NCBI GenBank assembly: GCA_030704615.1
Contig: CM060732.1
Span: forward strand, 2,914,001-2,978,000
Direction of reading: 5' to 3'
Length of the DNA stretch: 64,000 nt
DNA from: Takakia lepidozioides
Taxonomy: Eukaryota > Streptophyta > Takakiopsida > Takakiales > Takakiaceae
Shown here: in pieces, positions 22,139-32,781 of the stretch
Position numbering within the stretch: the stretch's first letter is position 1
Layout: each line of letters starts with the position of its first letter
The notes under the pieces: model-generated
The model's database searches: none
Told to the model about the DNA's origin: nothing
Seen by the model: the letters and a program-made list of their open reading frames with translations, nothing else
Translations under genes and position numbers: made by a program

Positions 22139-24290
22139 TTGGGAGAGAGAGGAATAGACATAGGGGAATCATCTGGACCTCTCACACCATTAAGATCAAA
22201 GAGTACATCACCCATACCGGAAGAACTAGAGTTGGATGCCACTCCTTCTGTTTCTTTGCAAGAAAGATTAAGGGAATTGGTACAGGAAGAAGATCAATCA
22301 CGAGGTGAAAGATCTGAGGTACATCCTTGGATAAAAGATTTGACAGAAATCTTTGATAAGAGTTGGCATGGAACACCAAAAGCAGGAACTCCAGTTTCTG
22401 AAGCAGAAGGTGAAGAAGGAGAAGAGGATGTGGCAGAGCCAACGGAGAGTTCAGACTCTCCAACACCATTACAGTTGAGTTACATGAGTGAAGAAGAACC
22501 CAAGGGCAGAACTTGGAGGATGAAAACAGAGAGAAGAAATTGGAAGAGGAAGAAAAAGATATGAAAAGTAGATCCAACAGCTGAGGTTGAGACTACAACC
22601 AGGACATCCCAACCCGTTGGACCTGGATCAAGTGGAGCACTTGGATCACAGGCCAACGAAGGGTCGTCGGCCAGGGGGATCAGGCGGGCTGCCTGGATCT
22701 GGCTCTGGGGGGACAGGGAGTGTGGGAAGTAGTGCAACTAAAGCTGGGATACTGTGAATATCGTGGGGCCAGAGAGCAGGGAGTGCTCAAGGGCCACCAC
22801 TTGGTGGAAGATCCACCACAAAAAACAACAGGTCCAGAAGGACCAGCACCAGCAAGGGTGCCAGCACCTATCAGGGGCAGAAGGTAGGGCCACAGATGGC
22901 GTTACAACCAACACGGGCAAAACCACCCTTCCAATATATTCAGGAAAAGGGATCCCGATGTACACATTAGCCAATTTGAGCACATGTGTATAGTGAACAA
23001 TGAGAATGGCGATGATGCCAAGATGAGACTGTTTCCTTGTTCACTTATCAAGAAAGCAAGTGAATGGTATGCAAGATTCCCTGATAATCATTTCCTAACC
23101 TGGAATGGCTTGATACAACATTTTGAAATAGGTTCAGGACAAGTAAAACTGAGGATGAAGTGTATGGAAAGTTTACAACAGCTGAAGCAGAAGAAGCATG
23201 AAACTGTGAAGAGTATATGGAGAAGATGGAATTGATGATGAAAAGCTGGGGCAGTACAGTACCAGCGCCCGGTTTACAGAAGACTTGATTTGTGAGTGGA
23301 CTAAGAAGAGTTGCAAAAGAAAGTGGATATGTTACCCCATAATACAGTGGAGGAGGCATTTGAAACTGCGAACAGAATTGAGCAATTGGGAATGCTCAGG
23401 AGAGAGAAAAAAAGAAGAGGAGGACTCTGAGGATGAGTCAGATGAGAGAAGAAGAAGAGCAGAACTAAAAAGAAAGAGTAAGAGAAAGAAGAGTTGAAGA
23501 GGGATAACTATGAAAAAAAATTGGAAAGGAAAAGAAATCTTGAAAAAGTATGCCACAGAGGCTGCAACACATTGGAGGAAGGGTGTATGGTGTTGCAAAG
23601 TGCCAGAATGAAGGCCATACCACCACAGAATGCCACATGAAGGAGAAACACTGTACTATCTGTAAAATGGATAACCATTCTACTGAGAATTGTTACTACA
23701 ACAGAAGGACAGCTGCAAGAGAACCTAGGCAAGTAAGGGTGCATCAGGTGCAGCCCCAGCCAAGAAGAAACAATGATCAGGACCACTATGGTAGGTCTGG
23801 TGGTTATAACAATGGCATGGAAGGGAGAGGTAATTCAAGAGGGAATTACCAAGGAAATTCCAGAGGCAACTATCAGGGTAATCCAAGGGGAATTACCAGC
23901 CCGGGAATCAGGATTATAGAAATAATCCAAGAACAGACCAAGGGCGAGGACCCAATGGTGAAGAGCTATGTTACTATTGTAATCAGCCAGGACATCGCAA
24001 GGCAGCCTGTTCATTCTGGATAAGACACCAGAATGAGATGAGAGCTCCTGTGAATGAGGGCCCAGTGGTGGCAGCTCACATGGTTAGGCCATGTGTTGTA
24101 CCAGAAGTAAGTACAATGATAGTAACAAGAAGTAAAGCCCAACTAATACCTCCAGTAGAAGAGGAAGAAGATGAGAATGGAAGTGGCAATGATATGCCTG
24201 AAGATGATGAAGAGACTTGGAAAGATGAGAAGGAACTGCACAGGAAAAGTGGCAGATACTATAAGGGAAATGCAAAAGAGTACTGATATT
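22139..24290 (+). pseudogene. gag region, broken into several frames
   Basis: An acidic N-terminal part (22139-22564) precedes a capsid-like block at 22984-23235 (KMRLFPCSLIKKASEWYARF, FLTWNGLIQHFE), the classic retrotransposon gag signature. A nucleocapsid part follows at 23550-24020 with Cys/His knuckles: CHMKEKHCTICKMDNHSTENC, then an Arg/Gly/Asn-rich repeat (GNSRGNYQGN twice), then a CX2CX4HX4C knuckle CYYCNQPGHRKAAC at about 23970-24012 in the frame of the next piece. The frame changes at least four times, so no full Gag can be made. Its role would be particle assembly and RNA packaging. Confidence 0.75.
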
Positions 24291-24559
24291 CCTGTGGGAC
24301 AATTCCTCTGATTCGGATGGAGGAAAAGAAGGGAGTGAGGAGGAAAGAAAAAAAAGAAGTAGATGCAGACATGCAAAGTAATATGAAGAGACTTTGGCTG
24401 TGAAGTAATATGCCAGACCAAAGCAGAAATTACCATTGGACAGCTATTAGCTGTGGCACTTATTGTAGGCACAGGCTGTATCAAGCAATCAATCGAATTG
24501 CCCAAGAGACAGGAAACACAGACCTGAACAGCAAGGTGACCAGTTATAATGTGAAGCCG

Positions 24560-25030
24560 GAAGGGCGAGAACAGTCATGGACTTTGATGATTCTATGCCA
24601 GTAATCCAATTGAGAATTGGAAGCACAGAACTAACTGATGTACTGATAGATGGTGGTTCTGGAGTAAATATCATGACAAACCAATTAAGGAAAAGCTTGG
24701 TCTAAGTAACATGGAAACCAGCCCCATTTACAGTAACAATGGCAGATCAAAGAAGTGTACAGCCATTGGGATTAATAAGAGGAGTTAAGATACAGATACA
24801 GAAAATGATCGTTATGATCACAGTAACTGTTATTTAAAATGGATGAAGTCATGGAGGCTTACTCCTTATTATTGGGACGTCCATGGCTGAAACAGGCCAG
24901 GGTATTCCATGACTGGAATTCTCAGTTACTAACCGTGCATAATGGGATACACGAGATACAAATTACCACAAAGAATCTAGTAGATTACTGCTACAAGAAG
25001 ACCTCGAGGAGTCAGAGAGTATGACTGGAA
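24560..25030 (+). pseudogene. Retroelement aspartic protease remnant
   Basis: Readable in pieces from about 24590: VIQLRIGSTELTDVLIDGGS with the catalytic site written DGGSGVNIM instead of DTG/DSG, a form seen in Tat/Ogre-type plant elements. After stops the second half appears at 24839-25021 (SLLLGRPWLKQARVFHDWNS), matching the ILGRPWL motif. It would cleave Gag-Pol. Two in-frame stops make it inactive here. Confidence 0.7.
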
Positions 25031-25389
25031 AGGAGGACTGGATGAGGAGCAGGACGCTACCCTATTTGCTGCACACCCAGAGTGGGAGCAGGTTGCAGAG
25101 ATGCGGCTGGAAAGCCTAAGTTGTTTGAGAGGTATCTGCTGTGGTGTAGTGACAGCAACACCAACTGAAGAGGAAACCAGCATTTACCCATCACATTTCT
25201 ATGAAGAAAGAGAAGGAGAAATAGAAATCTTAGAAGAACCAGCCACTGTGAGCTTACAGGATGAAGTGGTGACTGGTGGACAATCACAGCTGATGAGCAC
25301 GTGAGGGAAGTAAATGTGGGAACTAAAGAGGAACCGAGGATGTGAAAGTAGGAGCTGATTTGGAGCCGGAATTCTTCGAAGAAGCTAAA

Positions 25390-26010
25390 AAGCTTGTTCA
25401 TCAAATACAGAGATGTATTTGCTTGGAGCTATGAGGATCTAAAAGGGATACCACCTGAAGTCTGTCAGCATAAGATTGAACTGGGACCAGGGTCAGTAGT
25501 ACAATCAAGCAGGCGAGGGTATAGAATGAATCCCAACTACGCACAGAAGGTTGGAGAAGAGATAAAGAAGTTGGCTGAGGCTAAGTTTATATACCCAATA
25601 GAGTATACAACTTGGTTGTCACCCATTGTTTATAGTTCCAAGAAGAATGGAAACTAAGAGTATGTGTGAACTATAAGAAGCTGAATTGCTTGTACGAAGA
25701 AAGATCCTTTCCCTTGCCATTCACAGAAGCAGTATTAGACACTGTGGCAGGCCATGAGATGTACTCATTCATGAATGGCTTCAGTGGTTATAATCAAGTG
25801 CAAGTGGCAGAAAGAAGACCAGGGAAAACAGCTTCATCACAGACTGGGGGGCTTATGCATACAAAGTCATGCCCTTTGGACTTGTAATGCACCAGCGACC
25901 TTTCAAGAGTGATAAGTGAATCTTTTCATGAGTATCTGGATGATTTCATGCAAGAATTTTTGGATGATTCAGTGTTGTACAGCTCTAAGAGTGAGCACTT
26001 GCATAAATTG
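25390..26010 (+). pseudogene. Reverse transcriptase remnant
   Basis: 25394-25657 reads KYRDVFAWSYEDLKGIPPEV and KLAEAKFIYPIEYTTWLSPI. After a one-base break the next piece (25666-25887) has FMNGFSGYNQVQVA, equivalent to the motif with the first catalytic Asp but with Asn in its place. The catalytic box appears at about 25955-25985 as EFLDDSVLYSS in yet another frame. Order and spacing are those of a Ty3/gypsy RT. Four or more lesions rule out activity. Confidence 0.8.
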
Positions 26011-26329
26011 GGTTATGTTTGGCCAGATGCAGGATGAGAGGTCTGGGCCTGAATCCAGAGAAGTGTACTTTCTGTGTGAACTCAGGGGTGCTTCTGGGAC
26101 ACATTGTGTGTAAGAAGGGATCCTTGTGGATCCCAGAAGACAGAGTCCCATTAAAGCCTCTCCACCACCAGGGAATGTAAAAGTATACGGAGATTCCTTG
26201 GGCAAACCAGTTATTACAGGAGATTTGTCAGACGGTATGCAAAAATAGCAGCACCATTGAGCAAACTACTGAAGAAGATGCAGTGTTTGCCTAGACAGCT
26301 GAATGTCAACAGGCATTTGAGGAACTTAC

Positions 26330-26810
26330 ACTGTCAACAGAGTAACAACTACACCTCTGTGCTGATTTTAACCCCTGGCATGTAGTATTCCTTTTCCACT
26401 TGCATGCATCAGGAGAACGTTGGGAGCGGTTGTTAGCCCAGAAGAGCGGTTGTTAGCCCAGAAAGCCCAGAATGTTCACAGGGAATATAGATTCACCTTG
26501 TGTACTATGCTAGCCGGTTGATGAACAGTGCTGAAAGGGAACTATAGCACAACGGAAGAGAGAAGCATTGGCAATGATCTATGCAGTGAAGAAATTCAGG
26601 CATACCTGTGGGCAAGAAGTTTATGTTCTATGATGGATCACCAGGCTCTGATATACCTGGTAAACAAACCTTGATAAAGCGGAAGAATAGCAAGATGGTT
26701 GATAATCTTGCACAAGTTTGAGTTCGAGGTTGTTTACAAGCCTGGGAGACATCTTGTGGCGGATCATTTGTCACGATTGTCAACAGGAGAAACACACAGG
26801 AATAGATGAT
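26330..26810 (+). pseudogene. RNase H remnant
   Basis: Pieces readable in shifting frames include an NYSTTEREALAMIYAVKKFR block near 26540-26600 and, at about 26680-26790, RIARWLIILHKFEFEVVYKP followed by GRHLVADHLSRLS. That last phrase is the standard end of the gypsy RNase H connection. A 19-bp direct duplication (AGAGCGGTTGTTAGCCCAG) at about 26430-26465 is one visible lesion. Confidence 0.7.
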
Positions 26811-27059
26811 CAATTACCAGATGCGAGTTCTCTTTGCAGGGAGGTGCAGGGAGAAGTGCAGATGACTGGTTAGATTGGCAGTGGCCAATCAGATACTACC
26901 TTGCTCATGGTCAGTGCCCACTAGTTATGGTAAGGAGCAGAGGAAGAGAATCGCTATCAAAGCTTACCTTATACTATGGTAGGAAGCAGAAGGTATAAGT
27001 AGCACCTGATGGAGTACTAAAACGATGCTTGTACCCCATGAAGTAAATAAAGTTTTGGC

Positions 27060-28005
27060 GGAAGAAGTCATAAAGGAGGGCTGGAGGTCATTTGGAGAAG
27101 AGATACCCGTAGGGAAGATACTACTCGCGGTTACTGGTGGCCTACTTTGTTCAAGATGGACACGAGTATTGTCAGAAGTGTGATGAATGTCAGAGACTAG
27201 ACCTTTGCGAGATCTGGAAGGATGGCCTTGCACCTACAATGCCTACGGAACCATTTCAGAAATGGGGACTAGATTTTTGTTTTGGCCAATTTAACCCACC
27301 ATCCAAGAATACACGAAACATACATAATATAGACCACTGATTATACTACAAAGTGGGTGGAAGCTAAAGCTTTGAGGGACAACACAGCCAAATCCACAGC
27401 AAGGTCCTGTACGAGAACATACTGACACGATTTGGCTGTCCATTAGAATTATCAGTGATCAGGGAAGTCACTTCATGAATGAGACCATTGAGTTGTTGAC
27501 TAAAGAGTTTATGATTGTGCATAGAAAAGAGTACAACATATACCCACAGGGGTAATGGGCAGGCAGAGGCTACCACAAAAATACTATGTACTATCTTGGC
27601 TAAGATAGTCAATGCAACAGAACAGATGGGATACAAAGCGCTGACAGCTTTGTGGTCATACATGACTTCATATAAAGTCACCACTAAGTAACACCATTCC
27701 AATTATTTGGTATGGAAGCCTTACTTCCAGTGGAATCATGTTACCTACCATGAGACGGAGTGGGAAAGAGAAGGAATTGCAAGACCCATCAAGGTCAGGA
27801 AACAGGAATTATACCATGTGGAAGAGAGTACGTGCTGATGCAGCTGATAATATGACCAGAATTCAGATGAAGCGAAAGGAACAGTTTGATGAAGGCAAAT
27901 TAATGATTAAAGAACTTTTAGACGGGCGGATTTATTTGGTCTATGGTTTTGCCAGAAAGAAAGGAAAGATTCAAGCTTCTAGCTTAAATCACCATGGAAA
28001 GACAT
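27060..28005 (+). pseudogene. Integrase remnant of the 13-kb element
   Basis: From about 27130 the zinc-binding end (DGHEYCQKCDECQRL) is readable. It is followed by PFQKWGLDF with the first acid, ATDYTTKWVEAKALRDNTAK (in pieces), GCPLELS, and a third block with YPQGNGQAEATTKI near 27540-27590. A C-terminal piece (IYLVYGFARKKGKIQASS, 27926-27990) matches the GDLVL-type tail. Stops and single-base breaks occur between every block. Confidence 0.75.
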
Positions 28006-28175
28006 GATGTATACAAAAGATGTGATAACAACACCGCATTGTTAAAAAACCATGAACAACTCAAATGCTGGGAAGAGTCAATGCCAAATAAGGTGAAGGG
28101 ACAGTGGTTACCAGACACAACCCGGTTACCAGACACAACCCAGGCCAGCATATATGACCAGGGCGGGCAAAACAA

Positions 28176-28505
28176 ACGTGACACAGCCATCACAGCCATC
28201 ACGACGTGACACAGCCTATCACAGCCCATCACGACGTGACACAGCCTATCACAGCCCATCAAGCAAAGCACAGCCTATCACAGCCCATCACGACGTGACA
28301 CAAGCCTATCACAGCCCATCAACGTGACACAGCCTATCACAGCCCATCACAACGTGACACAGCCTATCACAGCCCAGCACGGCGCAACACAGCCTATCAC
28401 AACCTACCACAGCGTGTCACAGCCTATCACAGCTTACCACAGTGCATCACAGCCTATCACAGCGTAACACAGTATGACACAGCCTGTCACAGCTCAACAC
28501 AGCCT
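28176..28505 (+). repeat. CACAGCC tandem repeat between pol and extra ORFs
   Basis: Units such as CACAGCCTATCACAGCCCAT with GACGTGACA variants repeat more than fifteen times. The sequence type is the same as in both LTRs, so an LTR piece or its repeat has been copied into the internal region. Confidence 0.85.
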
Positions 28506-28564
28506 ACTAAAGTTACACGATCCATAGAATCAGTGACAAGTGGACGCATAATAACTTCAGGAAA

Positions 28565-30322
28565 ATGGCTGACGGAAGAGAAAACGGAAATTACTTTAAA
28601 AATAGACACGTGGAGGTCAGGGCGCGACACACAGCGAGAAGGAAGTGCAAGAACAGGTGTCAAAAAGAAAGAGGACAAGAACGGCCGTCAAAAGGGATGA
28701 AAGGCGGGCCCATTAATGAATACGGAAAAAGGGAAACGGAACGAACGGCAAGTACAGAAAAGCGGAATTCTTGTCACATGTGTGATCCTAGTGGACTATC
28801 CAACAGGGAAAGTCCACTAAAGAAAATAAAATCTAAAATCCAGTCACAGCGGATACAGCCAATAGAAAACCAGAGAAAGGATCAAGAAAATGGAGGGAAA
28901 TTGAGCGCAAGAGGCGGCGTCGTTCTGAGTAACGGGCGTCTCGACGGGACAGACCATCAATGCTATAGCTTGGAAACTATGGAGGAACTAACAGACTATA
29001 CGCTCGCAATATTACTTACGCAGTGGCATAGACACGAAAGGACAGAGCGGAGCTTTTCTCTTGAGCGATGCTTGCAAGCCCCGCAGGCTTACAAGAAATT
29101 ACCCATAGCTTTCTGCGGCAACCATACGTTTATGCTTTGTGCACTACAGGCATTCCTGCAGTTGTTACAGCCAAAACAGTTCTGTGAGTCTAAAATGAAG
29201 AGAGTGAGAGGAATGGAGGAAATCAGGGTGAAGAGCACCACAATTCTGCAGAAACAAACGATTGCTACCCCACAGGCGATACAGATACTGGAGGAGCTGA
29301 GATTGCAAGGATTGCAAAGCCTAGATTGGACATTACACCATAGACAGTACATGTTACAATTTTTGCAGAACTTTGAGCCAAGGACAGGAACAACAACGGT
29401 GAAGGGAGTTGAATTGATGATTACTCCCCTATACCTCCAGCAATTGTTTCGATTGCCAGCAGGTCAGGTGCATGTGGAGGAACACAGGGCAAGACTGCAA
29501 ATAGGGGACTTATTCCAAGAAGGGAGTTTCTTTAAAACTCAGGGTTATGCTTGTACCAAGGCTGTGTACCCAGGGCTAAAAGAGGTAGGCCAGGTATTGA
29601 ACGTTCTGATTGCCATGAAACAGAACCAACAGTATTTGAGCAGATCCTTCACGGAGGAAATACTCAAAGGCCTGAAGGGACAAGAGGTACAATGGGCGGA
29701 CATAATGTACAACGCACTGGTAGAGGAGATGAAAAGATTACAAGGTACTACCGCAAAGTCTCCTATCATAGTGTCTGGCCCAATCATTGCTCAAATAATC
29801 CTTGATTCTGGCATACTTGATGCGCAAGAAAGAAAGGAAATGGGAGTGTTTGAGCCAGAAACAACTGCAATGGAAGAGCAAGGCTCTTCACACAGTGAGG
29901 GTGGACTAGCAGGGCAACCCGAGACTAAGAGGCAGAGACGGGGAAAGACTGTAGTGGCGGATCCACTGGCTTCACGGATTCCGCATGATAATGTTTCCCA
30001 AGCTCATGGCCAGGAAGGGGCACAGCAGCACAGAGAAATGCTATTACTGGAAGCAGGACCTTCAGAGAGGGAGGAGGAAGTTACTTCTGTATCACAACCA
30101 TCACAGCCAGCTGATCGACTTGTCACAAGGTCACAAGTTATCCATGCAGCTCAACCAGAAATAATTGATTTGGAAAGAGAAGGGTTAGATATTCCAACTA
30201 CAGAACAGATAGTGGCAGAAATGGAGAAGGGGGACCTTCTCTATGAATATTCTGGTCTGGTCAAGGAGACAGAGATCCAGAGGTGCAACAGTTGCCCAAG
30301 GGAAATCCTGAGGTGCATATAA
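28565..30322 (+). CDS. Extra 3' region of the element, first frame (585 codons)
   Basis: A long open frame after pol, in the place where Athila/Tat-type elements carry additional ORFs. The N-terminus is basic and Lys/Arg-rich (residues 10-110). The middle part (LPIAFCGNHTFMLCALQAFL, LYLQQLFRLPAGQ) is of no family I recognise. The later part is acidic with KRQRRGK, a possible nuclear signal. It has neither signal peptide nor clear membrane segment, which argues against an envelope protein. The next frame overlaps it by 40 bp in the -1 register and reads on in the same style, so the two are probably one original protein. Confidence 0.6.
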   Translation: MADGRENGNYFKNRHVEVRARHTARRKCKNRCQKERGQERPSKGMKGGPINEYGKRETERTASTEKRNSCHMCDPSGLSNRESPLKKIKSKIQSQRIQPIENQRKDQENGGKLSARGGVVLSNGRLDGTDHQCYSLETMEELTDYTLAILLTQWHRHERTERSFSLERCLQAPQAYKKLPIAFCGNHTFMLCALQAFLQLLQPKQFCESKMKRVRGMEEIRVKSTTILQKQTIATPQAIQILEELRLQGLQSLDWTLHHRQYMLQFLQNFEPRTGTTTVKGVELMITPLYLQQLFRLPAGQVHVEEHRARLQIGDLFQEGSFFKTQGYACTKAVYPGLKEVGQVLNVLIAMKQNQQYLSRSFTEEILKGLKGQEVQWADIMYNALVEEMKRLQGTTAKSPIIVSGPIIAQIILDSGILDAQERKEMGVFEPETTAMEEQGSSHSEGGLAGQPETKRQRRGKTVVADPLASRIPHDNVSQAHGQEGAQQHREMLLLEAGPSEREEEVTSVSQPSQPADRLVTRSQVIHAAQPEIIDLEREGLDIPTTEQIVAEMEKGDLLYEYSGLVKETEIQRCNSCPREILRCI

Positions 30323-31746
30323 TACACACACCTGTGTCGGAGGTACCACAGGCGGAAGGTCATGACACTGTAGCACCGGTGATAGATGAAGTAGTTCAGG
30401 AAGAAAATCCGGTGGGACAATGGCCTGAATGGTTCGTGAGACATCACACTGTTGAAGATCAGGAGGAACAGCAGCAACCTCACCATGATGACCCTCAACA
30501 GGCAATGCTGATGAGTTCCATAGGCAGGACACTTAATTTGTTGGGGACTTATGTCAAATCCCATGTTCCAATTACCCAATTGACAGCCTTGAGAGAGGAA
30601 CTCAGGAAGGAGTTTGAGGCTCGACTAGCCACTGAGTGTGCAAACAAGGTCGATGAAGAGGTCACTCTCAAGATGCAGCAGGACTTGGGAAATACAGAAG
30701 CGGCTTTGCAATTGGCCAAGGAACAATTGATTGAGGCAGGCCTCGCGCAAGACCAGTTGCACGAAGCACATAAGCAACAGCTATACCAAATGCAGGTGCA
30801 GCATGAAAGCAAGTTGCAAGAAGTGAATGCACTACATACGGAGTTGCAGACAGTGCATGACAGGATGGCGATACAATGTGCTACATTCACAACTATGCTT
30901 GACCAATCTACAAAAGAAATAAACAGTCAAGCGGAAAAATGTACGAAGGCAGAAGAAGAGAATGTTGAGCAAATGAAGCTCATTGTCGATATGAAGAATA
31001 CAATCTGTCGCAATGAGGATACTTTCAAGCAATACAGGCAGATTGAAGCTGATCAAGAGAAGCACATCGTGGAGTTGCAACAAACCATCATGGCCAATAG
31101 AAATGAAATCGCGGTCAATAACAAGGCTTGGAAGGAAGCCAATAATCTACTTGCTGCTTATGCGCAATTGGTTGAACCTCAGGCGAAGCGCATGGAGGCT
31201 TTACAACAGCAGTTGGAATTGTACAAGCTAAGAGAGGAGCAAACTCTCAGGGGAACCACAAGCAACTTGGTGGATAACAGCCTTATGCAGGTCTGGTTAG
31301 CACAAGGGCCAGTAGAGGGCAAAGCACCACGAAAGCTCACCCAAAGCGAGATGAATGAGCTCAGGCTGCAGGTGCAGAACATTGCCACAACTACTATAGA
31401 CAATGTCTATAGTAGGATAGCAGAGTTACAAGAGGATGTAGACGGACTGCAGACTCAAGTGGAGGACCTCACTTCAAACATCGACAAAAGAGTCTATATC
31501 CCTCAGGAACAGCTAATGGCTTCTTATTTACAAGCCAGAACTTTGGCTTTTCAGTCTTCACAGGAGGTGCAGGAGATGCCAATGATACAAGAGCCAGTAC
31601 CACCACCACCACAACAAGTCACTGTACCAGTAGCTGAACCTGTGGTTACTACAACACACCACAGCCACCACAGCCTGAGGTATGGGGCAATGCTGCTTTT
31701 AACCCACCTAAAACTCCAGCTGCAAGGGAGTACAGTAGGGCTATGA
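30283..31746 (+). CDS. Extra 3' region, second frame: long coiled coil (487 codons)
   Basis: The frame opens with GTG, so it is likely a continuation of the preceding frame rather than a separate gene. Residues of about 90-400 are Gln/Glu/Leu-rich heptads (ALREELRKEFEARLATE, LQLAKEQLIEAGLAQDQL, QQLELYKLREEQTL) typical of a long coiled coil. The end is Pro-rich (EPVPPPPQQVTVPV). Just before the stop at 31746 the -1 frame reads PEVWGNAAFNPPKTP into the next ORF without interruption, so the true frame shifts near 31655. No catalytic motif is visible. Confidence 0.6.
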   Translation: MQQLPKGNPEVHIIHTPVSEVPQAEGHDTVAPVIDEVVQEENPVGQWPEWFVRHHTVEDQEEQQQPHHDDPQQAMLMSSIGRTLNLLGTYVKSHVPITQLTALREELRKEFEARLATECANKVDEEVTLKMQQDLGNTEAALQLAKEQLIEAGLAQDQLHEAHKQQLYQMQVQHESKLQEVNALHTELQTVHDRMAIQCATFTTMLDQSTKEINSQAEKCTKAEEENVEQMKLIVDMKNTICRNEDTFKQYRQIEADQEKHIVELQQTIMANRNEIAVNNKAWKEANNLLAAYAQLVEPQAKRMEALQQQLELYKLREEQTLRGTTSNLVDNSLMQVWLAQGPVEGKAPRKLTQSEMNELRLQVQNIATTTIDNVYSRIAELQEDVDGLQTQVEDLTSNIDKRVYIPQEQLMASYLQARTLAFQSSQEVQEMPMIQEPVPPPPQQVTVPVAEPVVTTTHHSHHSLRYGAMLLLTHLKLQLQGSTVGL

Positions 31747-32171
31747 TTATGCCCTTCAACCAAATTCCCATCATGTTGGATTTGGCTTGGAAAGAATTTA
31801 GTCCTCCGCAGTCATTCGCACATTACTACCAAATCATGCGTATTTGGCTGCCAGTGGCAACTAGGACTAAAGTTCTTCCGAACAATCGACATATTGAAGA
31901 TCATCACTTTGCACAATACTGGCACGAGGCAGGTACCATGTTGAGGGAATTGATTGCTTTCCAGGTTGTACATGGACTCATTTATACCAAGACCAAGGAG
32001 GTAGCAAGTATTGTCATGGGATGCGGGTTATACTACGCTGCTTGTTTTCTGGTACGTTACCACATTGAGCAACAAAAGATGCAAACACGCTTTCTGAGTT
32101 ATTCCAGTGGAGATCATTGGGTATTACCTTCGGTGCCACCTCATATGTACCTATATGACCAAAAGTTATGA
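31743..32171 (+). CDS. Extra 3' region, third frame (142 codons)
   Basis: Overlaps the preceding stop by ATGA. It reads MIMPFNQIPIMLDLAWKEF and contains an aromatic-rich, possibly globular segment (SFAHYYQIMRIWLPVATRTK, IVMGCGLYYAACFLVRYH). Upstream, the frame stays open with sensible sequence, so it is a part of one long protein broken by a -1 shift. No known domain was recognised. Confidence 0.55.
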   Translation: MIMPFNQIPIMLDLAWKEFSPPQSFAHYYQIMRIWLPVATRTKVLPNNRHIEDHHFAQYWHEAGTMLRELIAFQVVHGLIYTKTKEVASIVMGCGLYYAACFLVRYHIEQQKMQTRFLSYSSGDHWVLPSVPPHMYLYDQKL

Positions 32172-32743
32172 TGCAAAAGGATTCTCAAATTCGTTCATGG
32201 TTTCAAGCGGCCTGGAACAATTTGTCAACACAGAAATTCGGCATTGATGATATTTTCTATAAGGGACATGTGGCATGGAAATACTTGCACGCTGCACCAG
32301 TAATTGGTACCCCACTCACCTGGACAGACAAGGAGCTCAGTGTCTACACCAATTTTGCTGTTCAGCGGTTACACCAAGTTGTAAAATACAAACTTCCAGA
32401 CATGGTAGGACAGCATTGTATGCCCCAGATGATTCCACAAAAAGTTCGAAAATTAAAACACCTGAGAGGCGATGAGGATTCTGATACAACTGTTTCTTCA
32501 CCGAATTCTTTTGACATGGGAGAAGACTATGCAATTCAGATGGCAGAGAAGAAGCGACGGGGGTCTCCTATGCCGGAAAGGTTACCTCGATATCAGCCTC
32601 CAGAGGGCCTCACTTATCCAGGTAGTGATCAACCATCTCCGTCAACCAGAGACAGACCTCGGGCTCGTACACACAGTCCGCCACGAAACTCTCAACGTCA
32701 AAAAGGTGCTCACTCACAAAGGTTTGCTAGTCGAAATCAGTAA
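32168..32743 (+). CDS. Extra 3' region, fourth frame (191 codons)
   Basis: Starts at an ATG that overlaps the previous stop by ATGA, again in the -1 register. The first half (SWFQAAWNNLSTQKFGIDDI, YTNFAVQRLHQVVKYKLPDM) looks globular. The second half is disordered and Ser/Arg/Pro-rich (RDRPRARTHSPPRNSQRQKG). It ends 15 bp before the purine tract, so it is the last coding part of the element. It probably forms the C-terminus of the single protein spanning 28565-32743. Confidence 0.55.
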   Translation: MMQKDSQIRSWFQAAWNNLSTQKFGIDDIFYKGHVAWKYLHAAPVIGTPLTWTDKELSVYTNFAVQRLHQVVKYKLPDMVGQHCMPQMIPQKVRKLKHLRGDEDSDTTVSSPNSFDMGEDYAIQMAEKKRRGSPMPERLPRYQPPEGLTYPGSDQPSPSTRDRPRARTHSPPRNSQRQKGAHSQRFASRNQ

Positions 32744-32758
32744 ACCGTGAGGACACGG

Positions 32759-32781
32759 CTTTTTGAGGGGGGAAGGGGTAA
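32759..32781 (+). promoter_or_regulatory. Polypurine tract
   Basis: TTTTTGAGGGGGGAAGGGGT directly before the 3' LTR start at 32782 is a textbook plus-strand primer for reverse transcription. Confidence 0.85.

Noticed and set aside
31743-32171. Bacterial-style operon with ATGA stop-start coupling
   Set aside because: The new frame is open and sensible upstream of each ATG, the region lies between LTR-element landmarks, and frames shift -1 each time; broken single ORF is simpler.
28565-32743. Retroviral envelope gene
   Set aside because: Position fits, but there is no signal peptide, no convincing transmembrane segment and the protein is rich in coiled coil and basic tails.
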